The position numbers were made by a program, and so were the translations under genes. A stretch of DNA of 64,000 nt from Amaranthus tricolor (lineage: Eukaryota; Streptophyta; Magnoliopsida; Caryophyllales; Amaranthaceae), in the NCBI RefSeq assembly GCF_026212465.1, contig NC_080056.1, positions 20,862,509 to 20,926,508 on the forward strand, in the 5' to 3' direction. Under the pieces are notes generated by a model that did not search any database, was not told the DNA's origin, and saw only the letters and a program-made list of their open reading frames with translations. Shown here piece after piece: positions 47,265 to 58,856 of this stretch; position 1 is the stretch's first letter, and the number at the start of each line of letters is the position of its first letter.

Positions 47265-47602
47265 ACCAGGCCTTGAAAAAGGATCTGAAACGTGAAAGAA
47301 GAGCCTTGGCTCTTGACTTGGATAAAATGTTGGTTACCCATCCCTTGTACCCTAAGGCCACAGATAGGCCGACGATCTATTAGCTATAAAAGGGATGTTC
47401 AAACTTGTCCGACACTCTTAAAATTGAGAAAGAAACCTTCCGCGGCTTAGCCAATGAACTAAAGGAGTTTCAGCCATGGCCTAACCTTGAAGATTTTATC
47501 CGGTTCACTCCTTCTCCACTGCACCAAGCATTGGTCGCATACCTGCAGCCTAATCCTCAACCAAAAGCATCAACGAACGATGTAGATGATATTTTTGATT
47601 GA
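47265..47602 (+). pseudogene. 'Putative gypsy type transposon'-like gene, 3' portion
   Basis: Continuation of the gene broken at 36368. Joining ...MTNQ (before the element) to ALKKDLKRERRALALDLDK (from 47270) keeps the frame and extends the coiled coil. A stop at about 47382 and another shortly after interrupt it. Then KIEKETFRGLANELKEF, WPNLEDFIRFTPSPLHQALV and an acidic end lead to the TGA at 47600-47602. The frame match across the element is good evidence that both halves were one gene. Confidence 0.7.
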
Positions 47603-47991
47603 TGACTTCTCGGTTATATTTTTCGGCTGGCCTGTCAGCTTAGTTAACTCTTTGTAAAGGATTTGTATTATTTAAACTTGGAAACCAGTGGGGGTTTTAA
47701 GCTTGTAATTTTGTAAAAAATGTTAATCTGGCCTTCGTTCTATCGTACATTTTAGGTCAATTTGCTTTAATAATCTTGTTTTTGTCGTTTATATCCTGCT
47801 CTGATTTGGGGGTTTACTTTATAATTAATCTGTTTTTGCCCGGGCCTTTAATAATTCGAACGATGGGTCAATCAACATTGACTCCCTAATTTTGAAAATG
47901 ATTTTTCCCCAGTCGTCAATCACACGGGCTTTGATTCAATAAGATTTGAAATAATTGAAATTACTGAAATTACTGAATGCATTGAAATAAC
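47603..47991. other. 3' flank of the interrupted gene
   Basis: T-rich non-coding sequence, probably its 3' untranslated region; ends at the TAA target of the next element. Confidence 0.4.
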
Positions 47992-47994
47992 TAA

Positions 47995-49008
47995 GGGGGC
48001 GTTTGGTTGGGGTTAATAAACAAAGGGAAAGGGAATGGGTAGACCTGATTCCCTTTGTTGTTGTTTGTTTGCCACTCACTATCATACCTTTTCCCCATTT
48101 TTAGTTTTGGGATTACTCATAATTAGAGCTTCCTCATTCCCTAACCCCCCGGTACCTTTTCCATTCCATTCCCCCTGTATTACCCTCTCCTCTCAAACCC
48201 TACACACAGTCGTCCGCCTCCTCCCTCAAGTTTTCCTCTCTTCCTCACGACGGTCGGCCGCCATTGTTCGTAGAATTCTTCTTCTCAATCTCGATTTCGC
48301 GGCCGCCATTGTCAAATGTGACGGTTCTGTGACGGTTCGTGTTCTTGATGAATCTCTTCACTCTTTTGCTGCGTCTTTTCTCTTCACTCTTTTTCCTAAT
48401 TTCTGCGGCTTTTTTGATGGATTGAAATTCATATTCGTGTTCTTGAAGAATCTTTGTTCTACCGCCATTGATGAATCTCTGTGCTGCGTTCTTGTTCCAC
48501 CACCATTGATGAATCTCTGTTCGTGTTCTACTGCGTTCTTGTTCTACCGCCATTGTTCTTGCATCGAAGATTTCTGTTCATAATTTCTGTTCCTAATCTC
48601 TAAATTTCTGTGATTAATTGGATTTCTAGGTTCAATCTGAAGTTGTTTTTATCAAGCTTGATTGTATTTTGATGGGTGTAATTGGATTTGCTTGATTGTT
48701 TTTATCAAGCTTGATTGTATTTTAATGGGTGTAATTGGATTTGCTTGATTGTTTTTATCAATCTGAAGTAAATTCTGTTTGATTATTTTTATCAAGTTGT
48801 TCTTAATGATTAAAGATTTTCTACATGAAAAACTCATAATTTGATTCCTTAACTTGAACCAAACAGTCACAAAGGGAATCAATGAGCAGTTCATTCTATT
48901 TCCTGAACACAACCAAACGACAAGGCTAAATGAGGGGAATCCATTTCTTTCTCCTTCATTCCCTTTCCTCATTCCATTCCGATTCCCTTGTGCGAACCAA
49001 ACGCCCCC
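47995..49008. mobile_element. Non-autonomous PIF/Harbinger-type element, copy 2
   Basis: 1014 bp, ends GGGGGCGTTTGGTT and AACCAAACGCCCCC, TAA duplicated at 47992-47994 and 49009-49011. Most of its interior aligns with 31937-32936, except an internal duplication of the GATGAATCTCTGT segment near 48470-48530. No transposase. Confidence 0.9.
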
Positions 49009-49087
49009 TAAATATAATCCGGAATAAAGACAAACGATGTAGATGAAAAAAAAAACACATCTGATTCGGATTACACATGGTGTTGAC

Positions 49088-49652
49088 CAGGGGTGTGAAA
49101 AAAAAACCGATCTGAAATATCTGATTCGGATTACCCGGTATCCGTTTTTCAAAATCGGATAATTTACCCGGTTTTCACATACCAGATCCGGGTCACATAT
49201 GTTTGGAAACCGTGTATCCGGTATCCGGTTTTTATTTATTTATTTATTATTTATTTATTTTATTACTTTTTTCGTAAATAAAATAATTATGGTATCTATT
49301 AAGCTAACATTGGCTTTAATCTTAATATAAGTTTTCTCCCGTAGATATATTTTTTGTAATTATTCTTACTTAAACCAATGTGTAATAATATTATTCTTTA
49401 ATTTTCTTAAATTTTCTTTTATGACTAATTAAACTAAATATTTTTAAAGAGTTGGTATTTGAATTTTATATAAAAAATATTTAAAAATAAAAAAAAAAGA
49501 TAAAAACGCAAGGTTGAACGAAAAAAAGACAAAAAAATAAATAAATAAATAAACATTCTAATAAAATCGGGTATCCGTATCACGTTTTTAGGTATCCGAA
49601 AAATCGGATTTCCGGATCCGGGTCGACCCGGTATGCGATTTTGAACACCCTA
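49088..49652. mobile_element. hAT-type MITE, 565 bp
   Basis: Ends CAGGGGTGTGAAAA and TTTTGAACACCCTA are imperfect inverted repeats. GTGTTGAC is duplicated at 49080-49087 and 49653-49660, an 8-bp hAT footprint. Subterminal zones are rich in ATCCGG / CCGGTATCCG words; the centre is AT-rich. No coding capacity. Confidence 0.88.
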
Positions 49653-49660
49653 GTGTTGAC

Positions 49661-51628
49661 CATGGTTTTTTGAACGTTTGCTAGGTATCTTGGTGACAAT
49701 TCTTAAGGAGATATTTTTGGCTAAGAAAGATAAACTCCCCTCCTTCTAGTGCCGAATTGTTCTTACTATGAAATAAATACAATTAGTTAAGTTGCTAAGT
49801 TTGAATTAGTAGAAGAGTTTGTCTCAAGGGAGATTATATTGGTTTGGGGTTTGTTCTTGTCATCTAGCCTTTTTTGTATAAAGACTTACTGCACTAGTAA
49901 CAAGGGTTAGAAGGGCCTAGAGAAATTCTTTGAGAACCATCTCCAACGCTTAACTCAATGAGAATTTCAAGTGAGTGTCTGACCAATCCTTACCCAAGTG
50001 CATAACAACTCTTTGCTTTAAAAGTTAAGATTATGGTTTTTTTGGTGACGTGAGGCCTAAGTTGTATGATTAAATTCCTTTTTTGTTCTTATACAATAAA
50101 AAAGTTTTAAACTTTGAAAAGAATGATTGACCCTTTACTAAACAGTCACTCTTGGCAGCGATGGTCTTATTATGAGACGGATAGACTAGTTAGTCCAAAT
50201 ATATTTTTTTTCAATATGTGCTCAGTACTTGATCTATTTAAGATCATAATTGATAATTTTAACGTCAAAATTGATTTTTTAATTGATCACTTTAAAGTCT
50301 GAATTGATCAATTTTAGATCAAAATTGAATTTGTTTTTATAACAAAGTAGTCATGAACTCTTGATAATTTCCAAGAGCATTCATCGAATTATTTGGCAAA
50401 CATAACTCGAGATTGACACTTTCTCCGCCTTCATAGCAAAGGTAAACAAACACTACACCTACAACTTTATTTCCAAGTCCATTATGAACAGAGATTGTTC
50501 AGGGAAGAGCAATCTCACTAATATTGATCGATTATTAAAGATTACAAGTACCCTTATGTTCCATTAGAATTATTATGTTGCATTGAATAAGAGTACTTGT
50601 ATTGTGTAATGTTTTAACACTATCATTGATAGTGTTATTGACTATTCATTTGCTGTTTGAAATTCATTGATAAAATGATAGAATATTACCATTTTATTAC
50701 TTCCGTTTTGAAATTATAAAAATAGAACTATATTTAGGTAGAAATTAATCAGTTTAAGATTAAATTGATCACTTATAGGTCAAAATTAAAATTTTTATTT
50801 TAGTTGATATATTAAGGTTTACTTTAAGTTGAAACTGATACCTTTATGGTCAAAATTAATACCCTTAATATCAAAATTGAATCTTTTAACAGTAATTTTA
50901 GTGAGATCTGCCATTTTTATTTGTCAATTTTTAGCTTTTAGGCTTGCTCATATTGACGGTCGTGTCCAAGTTTTTATGTTTAGTTAATGTAGTTCGTTCT
51001 CAATATAGCCATTGCTTGAAGTTCAATACATGTTAAAGTGTAAATGCTTAAACTATTAGAAATTCAATACCCGGAAATAGTGTAGTTATGCGGTTTTATA
51101 TCTCATCATCATTTGAGGCCTTTAGGAATGTTTGATAAGTTCTTCAAAGTGTGTCGTTTTCATTCCCTAGATGTTTGATTGTTTGTCCTTGTAATGCAAG
51201 TTACAGACCATGACGTGGCTCCTCTCTAATGGTATTGCATCGGTACATTAAATACAAAGAAACAACGTTTCCTCCTTTTAAGGGCTGGTGCTTCGTGTTA
51301 TTATAAAAATGTGTCCTTTAATCTCATCATTTGAGTGAGTGACTACGGTACCGTAGCTTTACCACTTGATCAACTCACAATTAATGCACGGCCCTTATTA
51401 TTATTACTATTAGTCCTCCGTTCCGTTTTTATCGCTATATTTGCATGGGCACAAAAATTAAGAAAAGTGATTGACCTACATTGTAGCTGATTGTTTACTT
51501 TATAGAGTATAGTATTGTATTATTGTTAATTGAAAAAGAAAAAGGAAAAATAGATTATTAGGTTATTTTATAGAGTATAGTATAGTATTTTATTATAGAG
51601 TAGGATAAAAATAGGGGTAGATAGAACT
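49661..51628. other. Intergenic DNA
   Basis: About 2 kb with no gene or clear element. TCAAAATTGAT-like words recur at 50220-50340 and 50750-50890. A Stowaway-like end (CCTCCGTTCCG) is at about 51417-51427 without a convincing partner. Confidence 0.45.
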
Positions 51629-53795
51629 TTAAATGATTGTTTTATTACTAAAAAGAAAATGTAGCAAGTAATATAAAATTGTCAAAAATAGAAAATGAAC
51701 TTCCCAACCAGGTTGAACATATATGAACTCCAAATTAGGGTTACATACACCTAACACATTCATAGCAATAGAACCTTTTCTTGTCCGATATCTTGCTCTA
51801 TCCTCACTTGGCACATGAACACTAATATGAGTGTCATCTTCGGCTCCTAAACAATTCTACAAAAAAAAGTTAAGAGGGATAAGTTTTACAATAAACAAAG
51901 TGGATAGATTTTTAAATAATATAAATGAAATTATGTTATTACCTTAAAACATTTCCATCTATCCACTTCACAATCTTCTGTTATAGGTGTCGGCTTTTTT
52001 AGCAAGTGAGTATGTAGTTTTAACACGGCAAGAAGACATCGGTGGAAGTTTCTACTAACACTTTCTCCACTTCGAAAGAAATGACTTCTAATTGTGCTAT
52101 TTTTCAAATGATGTGCCAAAGTGTACAAGAACATAGCTACAATTTCCTCCAAAGACATATTTCGAGTGCCATTTAAACCATCGACATCTCTAACCATCTC
52201 ACAAAGGACATAAAAGGTTTTTCTATTCACACGAAGTTCACTTTTGCAGACTATATCACTATCCTTGATTAGTGCATCCAAGTGCTTTTGTCTAAGGTGT
52301 TTCTTCTCACTTTTGCTATAACATGGTCGTTCAATTTCATAAACAATTACACCCATCATACACATCACCAAGTACATGATTGTAATGACATTATTAACAA
52401 CCATGAAAAGTAGTAGTAATTCAATTTGTCTCTTCTTCCTTCTTCTTACTATGGCTAATTGAGATGGAATCATTTATATGAATGTATACATGCACCATCA
52501 TATTAATCTAGCAATCATATATATCCAACAGCTATCTCAATGAGATCTTGTTAAAAAACTGAGCATTTGAATTGGAGGTAGCCTAGATTGGTATGCAAGC
52601 ACATTTTTTAAAAGTAGAGGCAACCTAGATTGCTGACAAAAGCTCCATTTTAACACATACATTTTCACCATTTTAGACATATCTAATCAGCCATCAGTAC
52701 TAAGTTAGCAAGTCTTCATTAAGTATTATAAGAAAATAGAAAGAAAACCCCACTTACAATAATATTTACTAATATCACAACAATCAAGTACCGTCATTAG
52801 CAAAGTATTCCTCCATTAAAATAAATTAAGGCATTCCTCCATTAAAGCATTCCTTCACCAAAATTGTTCACTAACAGTCTAATATCACAACAAACTGAAA
52901 CATTCCTCCATTAACAATTAAGAAAAATAAAGGCAAAATGATGAACAAAGATGAAATACACAACCGGCAAAACGAAATACACAATCAATGTAGAATTAAA
53001 TTACTAATCCACCATTTGAAAATGTATAAACCCAAATCAATTGTATAGTTAAGTTACTAATCAATCAAAACTTTAATAAATTCAAATTAACAGTCTAGAA
53101 TGGAGGACACTGAAAAAAGAAAGCATACTTGAAAAAAGAACCATCTGAATCGATTAACAATGGAGGATACCATAGTAATAAGAGATAAACAATTGTTTGA
53201 TTAAGTGTAACCATTATCATAAAATCAAAGATTACAAAAAATAAAAGAACTCAAAGCTCCAAAATTCAAATCTAAGAAGAAATTCGTTTACAAGAAGCGA
53301 ATCATATACCTAACAATTGAGATGCTTTACAAAAACAGTAATGCATACAAACTGTTAGAAGAAATTGAGATTGGTTTACCTGAGAAAGAAAATGATGACG
53401 GTGTTGATGAACCAGAAAGAAACGTGAATGGAGGGAATTCAGGAGTGAAGAGGAAGCCGAAGAACAGAGGGAGCAGGAGGTCACCGGTGAGAACAGGGAA
53501 AGAAAAACAGAAGGTTGAAGAAGATTGAAGGAGGCGGAAGAAGATTGAAGAACAAGGAAAGAATATTTCAGATTGAAGGAAGAGAGGGATTTTCAAGAAG
53601 GAAGAGTGAATTAGGGTTTGTATATGGGGGGAATGGAGTTTGAAACTTGGGGGTAGGAGGGTATGAGATTCTAAGGAATGGAATGGTATGAGAATCCTTT
53701 CTGTATGAGATCCCAATGTAAAAATGCATAACCAAACATTGGAATGGGTTGTGATACCATTCCATACCAATAAAATTAATCAACCAAACATGCCC
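51629..53795 (-). mobile_element. PIF/Harbinger transposon, truncated at its transposase 3' side
   Basis: The right end (plus strand CAACCAAACATGCCC at 53781-53795, followed by TAA) is a Harbinger terminus. The minus-strand transposase runs from 52473 but breaks off after its first catalytic Asp. No matching inverted repeat was found to the left, so the 3' part was deleted; the left limit given is approximate. 52480-53790 is non-coding leader of the element. Confidence 0.7.
51700..52473 (-). pseudogene. PIF/Harbinger transposase, 3' truncated
   Basis: DDE transposase start. The ATG at 52473 leads through an N-terminal hydrophobic stretch, a basic part (CYSKSEKKHLRQKHLDALIK) and the conserved plant Harbinger block (ELRVNRKTFYVLCEMVRDV; MSLEEIVAMFLYTLAHHLKN; HFFRSGESVSRNFHRCL). 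A GT-AG intron at 51857-51942 joins WKCFK to [11 protein letters not shown] in frame. Usual family text is 'GALDGTHI', so the first catalytic Asp is present with a neighbouring change. [17 protein letters not shown] and FIYVQPGWE follow, and homology ends near 51703. The second Asp and the Glu are missing. The first exon is unbroken, so truncation came before much decay. Confidence 0.88.
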
Positions 53796-53798
53796 TAA

Positions 53799-54019
53799 GA
53801 CTCTTCCCTACTACTTTTATGCCTGATCCGAATCCCGCTACAAGCATACAAAACCAGACACATACATACATGGTGCAGTGATTTACTCTTAGCAATTGGT
53901 AGCATTAGAATTAAAACTTTTCAAGAATTCAAAGAAAAGCATGAATTCTCCCTAGAATGTTCAAATGGCAAGCTTTACATCGGAAACTATATTCATCCTT
54001 ATAAAATCACTAGTGTACA
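53799..54019 (-). other. Probable 3' untranslated region of the host gene
   Basis: Short interval between the Harbinger end and the stop codon of the multi-exon gene; no other feature. Confidence 0.4.
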
Positions 54020-57000
54020 TTATTCTTCCACATCACAATGGCTCAATTCTATTTTGTATTCTGTTCCGCACGCACACTTGACAAGATGGCGTATTCCCTA
54101 CAAAAAATATAAACAGGCAATTCCACTATATTTAGAAAAGCATGCTGCAGTTTAGCATATAGCAGAGAATATTAGAACGAATTGTTATCACTTATCTTGA
54201 TTCATCAGATCTTAGAACAAGAAATTTCTTGTAGTCTTACTCAAGGTAGTGAGTTTATAGTGTTGGAAATGCTTGATTTGTACCTTCAGTTTATCAATTT
54301 GGCTCCGTAAACTCTTCAAGTACTCCAGTTCCCCATCCTTCTCTGACAAGAGCACCTTCAGTTCTTTTTCCAGCGAACTAACTTCTGTGGCAATTAGCTC
54401 AGGCTGTAATGGACAAGAACATAAGAAACAACTAATAACCAAGTGCTTGGGGAAGCGAGCAGGAACAGGAGATAAATGGTACACTACCTTGATATCATTA
54501 ATATCACTTTTTAATTGTTCAATAGATTGCTTCAGCTGACATTTCAAATAGATAAAGCTCAAATGAGTTGAAAACATTAAGTTGCATACCTTTAAAAAGG
54601 GAAGAATCGAATGGAAAAGTAGAGGAAACATTCATGAAGATGTATAAGAGTGTGTTGATAACCTCATTATTCTCAGAAATTAGTTTGTTTTTTGCGTGAA
54701 TTGTCTCATCAAGCTTAGATTGTGCAGCACGCACCTTTCCCAGCAAGAGTGTCTTATTCTCATCTCCCTACAATGATTTTAATCTCATCAGATGTAAGAC
54801 CAAACAAAACTTAAACAAAAACTTGCATCGAATATATTCATACCGAGCTACATGATGTTGGGCCCTTACTAGACATTTCTGCAAGATACGTTCGACAAAG
54901 TCAGAATAACGCTCAGCCAGTGTAAATATCTAGGCCATCAATGAGTTCTCTATGCAGTCGAGGACTTTTTAACACTCTGCTCTAAAAGCATCCTCTAATG
55001 TTACCAATTAAATCATCTTTCAAATAAAACATACCACAAGCTTGCTCTACAATTTAATTTCAAAGCTACAAGACTACAAGTAGAGTTGCACTCCCTCTAT
55101 CCCTTTGAAATTGCACCAAACGACTCCAAAAACTCTAAAGTATTGACTAAAATGGTGCAAACTCAAGGGCACAAAGGATGTAATATTTATCATGATGGAA
55201 AACCATTCTGGCACAGTGTCACGTTAGAAACTAGGAGTATACGCATCATGGCTATCATAACATCACCAGACTATTCTCTTTTCTTTGTCTTCTTCTGAAG
55301 ATGAATGACGAGAGCTATATCAGATCACAAAAGCATTTTGAACTTAACTTTCCATACCTTCAATCAATTTTTTTTCCATGATATCATCTTTAGAAGGCTG
55401 TAAAAACAAAGATTGCAGTTTCAGAGGTTCATCCACTTAGTATATGAGACGCAACACAGCAACAATCACAATGCCAAAACGCCTTAATCCTAATTATATG
55501 AGACAAATTTGTCAAAATCTTCCCATCATGTTAATTTTAATTCTGAAAATCAAAAGAACATCAAAATCATATTAGATTGTTTTGGCTCCAAACAATACAT
55601 CATTAAGAATCGAATTAAACGACAAGCTTGCAAGAAGGATATGCACAGTCTATCAATATTTCACCAAAAAGTTCTTCTTAATGAAAATTTTGATAAAAAA
55701 TACGTTTGAGACGTACAGACTATCGAGCAAGTCTTCAAGATGTGCAACGAAGGCATCAATTACCATTTACATGCACTATAAATGCTATATCAATCTTACC
55801 TCATTGCTTAGATTGTTATCCAGCCAGTCCTGTCCAAACACCACCTAGGGATTTAATAAAAAAATTATTCCCAGCACATTGAGATATCTTGTATCTGTAC
55901 AATAACAAAATCTAACCTTCTGCTCTTGCAACTTGGATTTCATATCTTCAATAACCTTGGAATAATATATCCTGGAAACAATGCTAATAAGGTATGGATT
56001 AGGACGTCCATAATCAATGTAATACATCCGGTGTAACATATATTGCCAGCTAATTATGTGACAGTCTAGTCAACCAAAAGCGCTATCTATTTCACCTTTT
56101 CTCAAGAACTTTTGCTGCTTGGTTGCTTTTTTCTTGTTGAATGAGTTCCAAAGTCTGCCAATTTTATCCAATTCTTTTACTCAGCTACAATTTTGGATAA
56201 AATGTTGCAAGACAGTAATACTCCATAGTCCATTACGATACCAATAGAGATGTTAAGCTTTATTGATATCATTAGCTTAACACTTAGCAGACGATATTTG
56301 TGGATTGCATCAAATGGTAGTACAACTTGTTTAATTACACAGGACACAGTTACTGATCAAATAAATCAGCATCAAAATAACTGCTAGTATAACTAATACA
56401 ATAATCAAGTGGTTCTTCCCAACATTCACATAATCACAATAATAAATCAACTCTAGCAGTCCAAAACTTCAATCGTAAACATCATTAGAAAATCAGCGGA
56501 AACCTGTAATAGGTTGAAGGAATCTGCTTCCAATGACACATTTCTTTTTTGCTTTTCAAAAATTCTGGACAATAATTCAGCCTTGTTCTTAATCATTTCA
56601 TCAGTTTCCTCCACAACTCGCTTTGTTTCTGTCTTTGCTGGAAATCGTTCATCATCGTTATCCTCAATGAAAAATTGATTGTGATTAATCATAGAAATAG
56701 ACTTTATCATTTGGTCATTTGATTTTCCTCCATAAAACTAGCGGAACATGTTATTCAGGTATTAAGCGCACAATCAAAGAACGAAGATGAAGATGTGGCA
56801 ATCGTAAGTTTGAAAAAGGTCCAAACCTGAGTCGAGGTCTTTCTCGAGAGTGTGAATTGTAGTGATTAGCATTTGCTCATCAACCGAAATTTTTGCCGTT
56901 TGATCTTCATAATCTGTTCGCAGAAATGGTAAATTAGGTATTCAGAATCTATGAAGCGTCCAAAATCACAGAAAAAGTGAGTGAGAAAGAGGAAGAAAAC

Positions 57001-57056
57001 AAAAAACCATTCATCTGACTGCGAAGAGTTCTCATGTACTGCAAGTATTCCTCCAT
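54020..57056 (-). CDS. Uncharacterised coiled-coil protein, 12 exons, intact host gene
   Basis: Exons (minus): 57056-57008, 56913-56827, 56727-56504, 56154-56096, 55971-55917, 55844-55800, 55397-55358, 54878-54844, 54767-54663, 54535-54488, 54403-54284, 54097-54020. Every intron is GT-AG, the phases agree throughout, no stop intervenes, and the 945-nt total codes for 314 residues ending in TAA at 54020-54022. The start (MEEYLQYMRTLRSQMN) is the first ATG. The protein is mostly charged helix with heptad patterns (about residues 75-160 and 205-290: SLEKELKVLLSEKDGELEYL). It ends in a compact CACGTEYKIELSHC segment with three Cys and one His. No signal peptide, membrane helix or catalytic motif was seen. 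I do not recognise the family. A kinetochore- or cytoskeleton-type coiled-coil protein is conceivable but unsupported. Confidence 0.85.
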
Positions 57057-57402
57057 TGTTTTGCTTGTTTTGGAGGGAGGAAGAGAAGATGAAGCGTACT
57101 ACTCAGGTATGGGTTGTTTCAAATGGTATTTGGAATACTTACACGGTTACACCTTAACTAAACAAGCCTCTGCTGCTGCCTATATACTTCGAAAAAGGAA
57201 CGGGCTTGCACAACGTTAATCATAAAAAATAAAATTTGGACAGGTAAAACCGGCACGCCACAATAAATTGGTGGATAATGACACCAAAAAAAACACACAA
57301 CGATATACATGCCCGCCCACTTAATTTAATATTTTATATTAATTATTAAATAATAATTTTATAATTTGACAAGCTACTCTAGTCTAATCATTTACTGTTT
57401 AT
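57057..57402. other. Upstream region of the host gene
   Basis: Would hold the 5' leader and promoter of the minus-strand gene. No clear TATA box; nothing else identified. Confidence 0.4.
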
Positions 57403-57417
57403 ATTACCCATTAAATA

Positions 57418-57950
57418 TAAACTAGGGGTAGTCACTATATCTGGAAAAATACGCGAAAATAGATTGAGATGGTTTGGACATGTGCAGATAAAGACTTTCG
57501 ACGCCCCTGTGAGAAGGGTAGAAAGCATTATAGTAGAGGGTAAGAGGAGTCGACGAAGACCCTGGAGAACTTGGGACGAGAAAATAAGAGTTGACTTGCT
57601 TGAGTTACACCTCTCTGCGGACCTGACTAGGGATAGTAATAGTTGGAGACGCCTTATCCACGCCTTAGTTTACTGATGTCCTCTGAGTGTCCCTTTGTGT
57701 CTTTAACCTCTTGCTTTTCTAGTTTCCTTTCTTTATGTTCCGTGTTTTCTTTTGTAGTGGGTTCTCTGTTTTATTTATACGCCTTTTAGTTATCCTACAC
57801 GTGTATCTACGTCTCTTTATCTTCCTCGAGCTCGGGGAGTCCTTTGGCCGCGCTCTCCTTTATTGGTATGAGTTGCCGCCCTCTTTCCTTCCGCAGACCC
57901 TGTCCTTAGTTTTCTCTGAGCGGGAACAACTGGGTCAAATGAAGATGATG
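57418..57950 (+). mobile_element. RTE-like LINE, 5'-truncated
   Basis: A 533-bp 3' end of a non-LTR retrotransposon. From 57440 a frame encodes the end of its reverse-transcriptase protein (KIRENRLRWFGHVQ, DAPVRRVES, WRRLIHA), stopping at 57674-57676. About 270 bp of 3' untranslated sequence ends in GATGATGATT-type repeats, as in the RTE clade. ATTACCCATTAAATA is duplicated at 57403-57417 and 57951-57965, a 15-bp target duplication proving insertion by target-primed reverse transcription with early stop. Confidence 0.88.
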
Positions 57951-57965
57951 ATTACCCATTAAATA

Positions 57966-58189
57966 ATAATTACCCGGCTTAGTTTAATACTCATACTAGT
58001 ACTCTAGTGTACTCATCTAGTGTCTATATTACTCCGTAGTAAGATAATCATAATCGTTAATCGCACCATGTGCTCTCTTAAGAGACCGTCTTTTGTAAAG
58101 ACAACTCTCAAAAGCTCAGCCCCAATCTAATTTATATTAATTTAAAAAAAAATGATGTGTACATGTGAAGTGGAATGTGAAAAGTAATA
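57966..58189. other. Intergenic DNA
   Basis: No feature recognised. Confidence 0.4.
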
Positions 58190-58316
58190 TAATATATTTG
58201 AGGTTATAACAACATATATTTGAGGTTATAACATAATATATTTCGTGTTATATCAGCATATATTTTGGCGTTTAGCATAATTTATTTGGAGTTATAACAT
58301 AATATATTTGAAGTTA

Positions 58317-58427
<111 letters not shown>

Positions 58428-58463
58428 TAGGCTATAACAACTTATTTTTGTAGTCATAACATA

Positions 58464-58709
58464 TCTCCCTCCGTTCCTTTTTGTTTGTCCACTTTAATTT
58501 TGTCCATTTTAACAGAGAGAAATTTAAATTAGATTTTTGAAGTATAATATATTCATATGAAATCTTGGTAGTTTTGTCTTTATGTAAAGTTTTTTAAATA
58601 TATAATTTTTATAACTTTTTATAATGCGTAATTAGAGATATTAAGGCTTAAAATTTGCTAAAAAATACGTGTAAAAGGTAAAGTGGACAAACAAAAAGAA
58701 ATGGAGCGA
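58464..58709. mobile_element. Stowaway-like MITE, 246 bp
   Basis: Ends TCTCCCTCCGTTCCTTTTTG and, inverted, TCGCTCCATTTCTTTTTG continue as inverted repeats through GTTTGTCCACTTTA. TA flanks both sides. CTCCCTCCGTTC ends and TA duplication are the Tc1/mariner Stowaway signature. Confidence 0.85.
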
Positions 58710-58856
58710 TAATAAATTTGGGGTTATAAAATAATATATTCATTTGGGTATATAATGGTCTATGTTTGGGGGTACAGTATTTTTATAACACCAAATATAT
58801 TATGTTTTAATCCCAAATATATGTTGTTATAACCTCATATATATTATAATATAACC

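Noticed and set aside
51417..51628. Possible Stowaway with end CCTCCGTTCCG
   Set aside because: No matching inverted end or TA duplication could be found; probably a fragment at most.
53322..53528. Basic 68-residue plus-strand frame near the host gene
   Set aside because: It overlaps the leader of the minus-strand Harbinger remnant, has no recognised motif, and its composition follows purine-rich strand bias.
57034..57219. Plus-strand frame over the start of the host gene
   Set aside because: Overlaps exon 1 and its upstream region, no motif.
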